A model generated the notes under the pieces. It did no database searches. It saw nothing but the letters and a program-made list of their open reading frames with translations, and was not told the DNA's origin. Both the position numbers and the translations under genes were made by a program. From the NCBI RefSeq assembly GCF_050947875.1, contig NC_134572.1, positions 122,011,105-122,075,104 on the forward strand: 64,000 nt of DNA. The letters run 5' to 3'. Shown piece after piece: positions 58,047 through 64,000 of the stretch (its first letter is position 1; each line of letters opens with the position of its first letter). This stretch comes from Dermacentor variabilis. Lineage: Eukaryota > Arthropoda > Arachnida > Ixodida > Ixodidae.

Positions 58047-59395
58047 CTACTCTTAAAGGCAAAGCACAAGCGCCCTCCAAGGTTTTTCACCCGCGCTTAG
58101 ACGAAGCGGCAGCTGGGCTTTTACTCACCTTTCGCCCCGCCCTGGAAAACCCAGTGGACCGTTTCGATTCGCCTTTCGTTACGGGGAATCGCACCATTGA
58201 CTTCAGGACACGACGGCGCATCGGCATGACCGGCAGGGTGAGCACCCTAAGGGGCGACTATGGGACAGCATCAGGCACGTACACGTTTTTCCTCCCATCC
58301 GCGGAGCCCTTACGGTAACCCTGTGACTTAATTTCGTTCACTGTTCCTTGCACCTACGACGAGCGCCTACTTGGTGTCTATACTACAGTGCCAGTGAGTG
58401 GTTGTACTACGCCGAGCCGCACTCATGAGGGCCTCAAGCTGAGGAAGACTGCCTTACACTCCCATGAGCAAGCCCATTGGTCAACGCGAGAGTACGCAGC
58501 GCAGCCGTGCGGGACACGTTTAGAGGCTCGTCACGGGAAACCATCCTCCTGCAGCAAGGTGCCGGTGACCCCTTTTCACTGCTTTTGCCTTTTGGGGAGC
58601 AACCCCAATGCTGTCCGCGAAGCTCCTGTCCCGGGTGTTTGTGCAGAGCTGGGTGCCGCCAGAGGCAAATAAAGCTGTCTTCGTTCACTCAGGGCCTCAA
58701 TGTGTGTTTCTGCGGCGAAACGCTCGGCGTCCTTCGCAGGCTGAGCGCGCGCGCCCAGTGGCACTATAGATTGCGCGAGGCGACAACTGGCGAGGCCCTG
58801 CGGCTCACCAAGCCTGAAATGGCGGTGGTCGCTACTCCCGTGATTACACCGGTCACCGCAACTTATATCTTTGGTTTCACGCCAGACACAAAACGTGTAG
58901 TGTATGCGTAAACACCTGTTAAAAAAATACGAACATGTAAATAAAGATTGGTGTTGTAAGTTAGTGCCGGATCTGTGTGTTCAGTCGCTCTTTTCGTGTC
59001 CTCGTCCTGTTAGCACTACACGAGTATTCGAACAGAGCGAACCAACGAGCGAGCACTGCAACGCCAGATAACTAATTGATTAATCGATTGAGTAATGCGA
59101 AGGATTTCAATGGCACAAGGAACAAATATGGCCCAAGAGCACCGAGGTCAAACCCTAGTTACAGCCTTGCTCGACTGCTCATCACTTAATAGTATCTCCC
59201 CAAGCTAGATCGATATGCAGAGCACGTGCTTTTAAGTGAAATAGCGCGATATGCGCGTTGCGCATTGGGAACGACGTCAATCAAGCCTGTATCAGACTAC
59301 CCAATAACAGCAACACAGTCTACAAAGTTCTAACAATGCGTACTGCAGAAGTTAACTTTCATTGTTTGTGTGCCAGAGGTCGGTACTATACTGCG
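58047..59395. other. No gene firmly recognised; GC-rich unit 58110-58910 with AATAAA at 58668-58673
   Basis: A GC-rich stretch contains AATAAAG at 58668 followed by ctgtcttcgttcactc, and an ORF of 144 codons (58477-58911) running through it. The layout could be an LTR (R-U5) or a gene end; no inverted ends, TATA or repeat partner were found. Confidence 0.3.
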
Positions 59396-59572
59396 TGTCC
59401 CAGCTAGCTAAGCTGTTCAACAACAGAAGAATATTTAAAGAACACGGCGCAAGATCCAATAGTAAAACCTACCTGAAGACCAAACACCATAGGTCTTAAG
59501 ATAGTGTCTCGCGCCGTGCATTTTTAAACTTCATTCTTTCCATGAACAGCTAGGCTAACGTTAGCTGAGTCA
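59396..59572. repeat. Foldback (inverted-repeat) element, about 177 bp
   Basis: The left arm (gtgtcccagctagctaagct, then gttcaacaacagaaga... through cacggcgcaaga) pairs imperfectly with the right arm (tctcgcgccgtg...catgaacagctaggctaacg). Centre lies near 59484. Arms are about 85 bp with indels. The start gtgtcccagct resembles the start of the repeat at 54604. Confidence 0.65.
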
Positions 59573-60295
59573 TCCGATATAATGGCAGCCACTGGCCCCG
59601 TTTCCCGAGCATACCAAGATCGATTTGTTTGAGTTCACAACAGCTTTGACTCTCAGTATAAAAGACGTACACACAGAGCATGTACGACGTAGAAGCCGGG
59701 CGGTGTCGGTACGCAGGCGTAAACAAAAGGAAGTGGTGGCAAATTGCAGTCTCTATACCAAGACTTTGTCAGTTCCTTCGAACTGCGCGGGTTTTGTTTG
59801 TTCATTGCTACGGTGCCATTTCCGAGGAGAAGCGCGAGCTCCGCAAATAGTCGGCAGAGCCTTTGTTTTCCCGCACAAAGGGTGTCTCATTCGTGAACTT
59901 AATGGTGCCCGCGTGGGGATGCAAAGGTATAAGAAAACATGAATCGCTTCTTTTTGTGTGTGTGTATCTGGGCACAGAGCCAACCGTGGCTAAGAGAAAA
60001 GAAGCGGAGAGGAACAGAAAACGCAGCTAGTGGCGTCCCTTTAGCTAACTCGCTCTTTGCTTTGCCGCAGGCGATTGTAGCTCTCGCAGTAAAAGCCGGA
60101 GTTCGGGAAAGGATTGTCCAATAATAGGGCGATGTCACCGTGGAAAGACGAGCTCGTTTTTCCAGGTGGGTAGGCAAAAATAATTGGCCTGCACAAACTG
60201 GAATCAACAGCAGGTGAGATATCGCTTATATGGAATTTGATGAAATATGATATAAATGTACTTTTTGAAACAGTGTAGACGTGATACCACTATAT
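59573..60295. other. No gene recognised
   Basis: Overlapping ORFs of both strands at 59625-60207, no domain. A short ATG frame at 60130-60165 ends at a donor-like ccag|gtgggt but is too short to support a gene. Confidence 0.4.
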
Positions 60296-60345
60296 CATGA
60301 TCATCATCTTTTATGCGCACTGCAGGACAAAGAATTATGCTGTCC
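60296..60345 (-). mobile_element. RTE-type 3' end fragment
   Basis: On the minus strand, ctttgtcctgcagtgcgcat then aaaagatgatgatcatga parallels the end of the RTE copy at 34596-34643 (ctttgccctgcagtgggcgt, aaccaggc, (tga)n). Only the last ~50 bp is recognisable. Confidence 0.5.
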
Positions 60346-61758
60346 TGCTTGCAAGCTCACGCTTACAAATGCATGGCGGAAAATAGAAAATGTGATTCAC
60401 GTCCAACAAAATAAAACAGGAAAACAATTATTCATCGGCTAGCAAACCTCACTAACTTATCGCACGATGTAAAGGCATTATCCCTTTCTCTGCAAGCCGT
60501 AATTCCACAAGGATAAATATAGTCAACCTTCAGACATTCGATTGTTTTTGTCTGTGGTGCTGAATTAAGACGACAAACAAAACTAAAGCGGCAGTCTTAA
60601 TAAAATTAGGTTTGTGTTATATTGAATGGAGGCCCGAAATAGTGTGGTGACTGCGAATATTTTGCATCACTTGTCCAATGCACAGAGAACAGAAAATCGA
60701 GTTGATTCGCTCTCTCTTTTGAGAGGGTGAGTATCTTGCCAGTCAGTTACCTAATGCTTATTTTTTCCCGGTTTTGTCCTTCGAATTTGAGACCTTATTT
60801 CGTTGTCTACGGCGACAGCGCATTCAAGCTTCAATAGACAAGCATAAAAACCTTCCGATCCATATTTCCTTTCTGGGTGTTGTCTTCCACCTAACTGCGT
60901 AACATGAGAATGTGCTGACGTTCTACTATTCTCTGTGAACTGGCGTATTGTTGCATGAAGAATGTGTGACGTGTAACTGATTCACTTCGCTTCGGGTTCT
61001 TTTATTCGTTTGCTTAAATATCCTACAGCTCTGTGTACACTGTACGATGTTTTTTTTTTCATTTGCGATAAAGCTTGCATTGTTTCTAAGCAACATAAAC
61101 GAACATAAACGAAATTTCACGCTGTTGGGTAGGTAATTGATCGGATGTCCCCTTTTTTCTAAATTTCGTGCTACTGTTTTGTGAAGGCTGATATCAAAAG
61201 GATGGTTAGATAATCGCAGAGATTAAGACATTCGTGAAACACTCCGAGCAGCGAGTAATTCCGGCCTTTTACAGTGCTATGATTTTAGGCGTACTTGCTT
61301 GCTTGTTAATCTATATAGAACTTGTCGCCACATCTTGTGTGTACCTGCTGGACGAGTGATGTTTATTTTACATGTATCAGTGATTCGCTAAACCGGTCGC
61401 TATTCAGCGTTCTACAGTAACCCATTTTAGAGCAGCGCGCAATAAAAAAAAAGAATTGCATTCACCTCATGCAATGTTTGGGTCGATGTTATGCGAAGCA
61501 TAATGCAGGTATCATATCATGCAGGTAGCATTGCCAAATGCACTAGCGTGTTTGTGCAAATCGAGCAGTGCGCATGACGTGACCGTGCTTGTGTGTGACA
61601 ACAGCAGCTAGGGGACAACGACGGTGACAACGAGTGTGTGGCGGAAACGGTATGATTGCTATTGCACTTGGTTTGACGCAAAATTTTACAACGCTGTCGG
61701 GTTCTACATACGTAGTGAATGGTCGTAAGCAAGAGATGCACGGATTGTGACGTGATAT
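60346..61758. other. No gene recognised
   Basis: AT-rich; a t run at 61047-61059. Nothing further. Confidence 0.5.
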
Positions 61759-62072
61759 GCAAGTGTTACACTGTCATAGGTACCTATGTCTACGTCATGT
61801 GCAAGTGTTACACTGTCATAGGTACCTATGTCTACGTCATGTGGTCTATGTTAAAACGAAGATGGCATTTGTACTCGAGCGAAGAAATGTTAAATCGTGA
61901 TCAACCTAAGGCCGATCATGAAGGTGGTACAACTTCGCACAATTTCTGCGTAGAGTTAGCTGCTGCGTTTCTGTCTCGAGGCGCACAAGGCCTAGCATAC
62001 AAAGGTTACAGAGACGCTTATGCTTCCTTACGTGCATTGAATGAACGCACTATGAACCTTCCGGCGCGATGA
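61719..62072 (+). CDS. 117-codon ORF containing a duplicated 14-residue unit
   Basis: The ATG frame has two identical 14-residue units (CKCYTVIGTYVYVM) from the 42-bp duplication, then SEEMLNRDQPKADHEGGTTS and HNFCVELAAAFLSRGAQG, ending AYASLRALNERTMNLPAR. The C-terminal half reads like a globular protein. No family recognised, no splice sites evident, and it sits beside a minisatellite. It may be a chance frame. Confidence 0.25.
   Translation: MVVSKRCTDCDVICKCYTVIGTYVYVMCKCYTVIGTYVYVMWSMLKRRWHLYSSEEMLNRDQPKADHEGGTTSHNFCVELAAAFLSRGAQGLAYKGYRDAYASLRALNERTMNLPAR
61759..61842. repeat. Exact 42-bp tandem duplication
   Basis: Units 61759-61800 and 61801-61842 are identical (from gcaagtgttacactgtcata to ctatgtctacgtcatgt). 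42 is a multiple of three, so the surrounding frame is kept. Confidence 0.95.
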
Positions 62073-62094
62073 TTTTCACTTGGTCATGTGCTCA

Positions 62095-62620
62095 AATTGG
62101 GCAATGTTAATTTCGAGGGTGGGCCATTTAAATTTGAGTGTGAGTCAAGTCGATTTTGGGACTAGGCCAGGTCGGTGTTGAACGTAGGTCAACTCTATTT
62201 CGAATTGAACAAAGTCAATTTTGGGTGCGTGCCAAGTCAGTTTAGGGAGTCGGTCAAGTGAATTTTGAGAGTTGGCCTACTAAATTTTGAGAGTGGGCCA
62301 ACTAAATTTTGGCAGTGGGCCAGGTCATTTTGAACGTGGGTTAACTTAATTTTTGAAGTGGACAAAGTCAACTATGAAGGTGGGTCACAGAAACTTTAGG
62401 GCTGGGCAAAGTCCAATTTGTGAGGGGGCCAGATCAGTTATGAAAGTGAGTCAACTCAATTTTTATATTAGGCGAAGTCACTTTGGGGAGTGGGCCAAGT
62501 CAATTTTGGGAGTGGGCTAAGTCAATTTTGAAAGTGGGCCAAGTACATTTCAGGAGTGGGACTGGTCAGTTTTGAACGTGATTCAAATAAATTTTCGAAT
62601 TTGGCAAAGTAAAAATTGTT
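62095..62620. repeat. Minisatellite, ~21-bp unit, ~25 copies
   Basis: Degenerate units of about 20-22 bp with consensus near gtcaattttgggagtgggcc. Divergence between neighbours is high. A variant pair (ttttgaacgtgggtcaact followed by gaattggacaaagtc) recurs at about 62179, 62331, 62441 and 62571, hinting at a higher-order unit of five to seven monomers. Confidence 0.9.
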
Positions 62621-63252
62621 GGTGCCGATGACATTCGACCGACGCCGTGGCTGATCATGGGATTTCACTATGCGAGCCGCAGCAGGTCCACGCTATCTCG
62701 GTGGTGTTGGTCCAGCGCTTGGATCGTGACGTCATCAAAGCCGCGTGGGTTTTGGTACCATCGATTGCTAACACCAGACGCTCGACGGATTTTCCACTCC
62801 ATGGGGCATATAATGCATTCACATTATTAAGTGTATTTTTAAATGATCTCTGCTGCTTCACGTACTACCTCATTTGCTCATAGCAGTTGTGATGGATGCG
62901 TCATTATTGCGGGCATAACCATGTGGTCGAAGATTGACTAATCGCTTCAAAGGAAATGGTTTCACAACTCCTAGCCTGTAACTTTGGAAAGCGTTTCTGA
63001 GTATGCTTCTTACAGTCGGGGAAAAATATTAAAAGACTGAGAGGTTGGCGCTTATCTACGGCTCAGAGAAAATGGCTGTGAGATAGAGAAAGACCATGAT
63101 TAATGATTAATCTTGCGGTTTCTTACGCAGCAACGGGGTGAGGAAGTAAGCATTGAAATTGAGGGCAGTAAAGGAGAGATAAAAGAAAAAATCTGCGCCC
63201 AAGCACTCGGTATAGATGGCTATTCAGCGAAGTTGAACGCGCAGCCCCGGTG
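62621..63252. other. No gene recognised
   Basis: ORFs at 62647-62883 (plus) and 62655-62861 (minus) shadow each other; no domain. Confidence 0.4.
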
Positions 63253-63258
63253 TTTATT
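63253..63258 (-). promoter_or_regulatory. Polyadenylation signal for the minus-strand exon
   Basis: AATAAA on the minus strand, 6 bases after the TAA stop at 63265-63267. Very close to the stop, but exact. Confidence 0.4.
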
Positions 63259-63264
63259 ACTGGG

Positions 63265-63442
63265 TTAATTCCGACAGCTTGTTAAAGGGCGGCTTGGTAG
63301 TTTGCCGAATCCTGAGTACACAGTTGCTGCTTGCTGCTGCTGCACGAGGCCGTTCTTGTACCCTGGCGGCAGCATCGACACGGTGTAGACGAGCTTGTTC
63401 CCGGTTCTGCTAGCGACGTTGCTGATCGAAAGCTGCCTGCTC
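63265..63442 (-). CDS. Candidate 3'-terminal exon, unknown product
   Basis: After an acceptor (tactccctag on the minus strand, ending 63443) the frame reads SRQLSISNVASRTGNKLVYT, VSMLPPGYKNGLVQQQQAAT and VYSGFGKLPSRPLTSCRN to TAA. Nearly all codons before the glutamine run end in C or G, unlike the AT-rich surroundings, which is strong coding character. The run of four Q is cag-rich. The frame is also open upstream to an ATG at 63595-63597, so a single-exon start there is an alternative; that part has weaker codon bias. No domain recognised. Confidence 0.4.
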
Positions 63443-63867
63443 CTAGGGAGTACGTATGACACGTGGCCTACATATTTCGTGGCCGGAGAGAAACTGCTGC
63501 GCGCGCGCTCGCTTGCGACGGAAAGCGACGACGTCACAACTGGTGCAGCTAATACAAAACCACTTAGATAGCATAAGGCCTTTTCACTCCGATCCATGAC
63601 GTCATGTTACCCGACCCGACTGCTATAGAATCTAATGGGGATGCTCTCGAATAGGCAACAGTGATTTTCACGTCACCTCTTTGATCATGCCAGCCTTGTC
63701 AATGAAAATTTTGAACCAGGTAGCGTTTGTAATCTCATGGGGCGTCGTAAACAAGCCTTGTGCTGTCTAGGTGGTGTTGGCTAATCGCGCGCCTTCTTTT
63801 TTTTCGCGCATGCGCATGGAGTTGCGCCGGAGGAGTTTTCTGCGTACAGGCGACCGACAGAGAGACA

Positions 63868-63894
63868 GATGGATGGACGGACGGACGGACGGAC
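63868..63894. repeat. (GGAC)n microsatellite
   Basis: gatggatggacggacggac continuing to 63894; five to six tetranucleotide units. Confidence 0.9.
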
Positions 63895-64000
63895 GTACGC
63901 ACGGATGAATTGGCTAGCCATAGACAGCTTCGCTGAAAAATAGAAAGGGCGTTCCAGTTGGAGCTGCTCACAAAGCACGACCACAAGAAGCGCAGTATAG

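Noticed and set aside
58477..58911. 144-codon plus-strand ORF as a gene
   Set aside because: Runs through an AATAAA region that looks like an element or transcript end; no domain and shadow frames on both strands.
60130..60165. Short ATG frame ending at a donor-like ccag|gtgggt as a first exon
   Set aside because: Only 12 codons, no signal peptide, and no downstream exon found.
62095..62620. Repeat array with regular spacing, CRISPR-like at first sight
   Set aside because: Units are adjacent and degenerate with no unique spacers, in a eukaryotic genome.

Overview
This window looks like nuclear DNA of a tick, probably a hard tick (Ixodidae). It has no operons. Nearly all recognisable coding sequence is decayed transposable-element protein. 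Three copies and one fragment resemble, from memory, the tRNA-derived tick SINE 'Ruka' (Pol III A and B boxes followed by a conserved body). The two long non-LTR retrotransposons also resemble, from memory, RNase H-bearing elements common in tick genomes. No database search was possible, so the taxonomic call is inference.

Layout. 0-4.6 kb is mostly featureless, with one hairpin and two doubtful ORFs. 4.6-8.95 kb is a broken non-LTR element (endonuclease, reverse transcriptase, RNase H, zinc knuckle) split by a second 5'-truncated retrotransposon flanked by a 24-bp target-site duplication. 10.5-13.5 kb is GC-rich, with inverted repeats, a long hairpin and a short basic ORF. 13.5-15.7 kb has an RNase H-type element tail and a minus-strand CR1-like element, itself interrupted. 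20.9-21.5 kb may be a solo LTR. 25.1-28.45 kb is a second copy of the 4.6-kb family. 29.1-30.6 kb is a dead mariner split by a SINE with a 13-bp target-site duplication. 31-41 kb holds CR1-like, Helitron, RTE, RNase H-type and SINE remnants, ending in a 0.65-kb inverted pair of tRNA-derived SINEs. 47.1-48.7 kb is a Helentron-type remnant (17-residue repeats, helicase tail, endonuclease). 51.1-52.75 kb holds the longest open frame (498 codons) of an RNase H-type non-LTR element. 54-60.4 kb has further CR1, MITE-like, foldback and RTE pieces. 61.7-62.6 kb has an exact 42-bp duplication and a roughly 21-bp minisatellite.

Host genes. The best candidate is a plus-strand three-exon model (44044-44095, 49373-49506, 50034-50117). 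It encodes a signal peptide followed by a short mature chain; splice sites and reading phases agree at both junctions, and the Helentron remnant lies in its first intron. A minus-strand 3'-terminal exon with a polyadenylation signal (63265-63442) is the second candidate. Neither product is recognised. Stretches with nothing recognisable are listed so that gaps are explicit.
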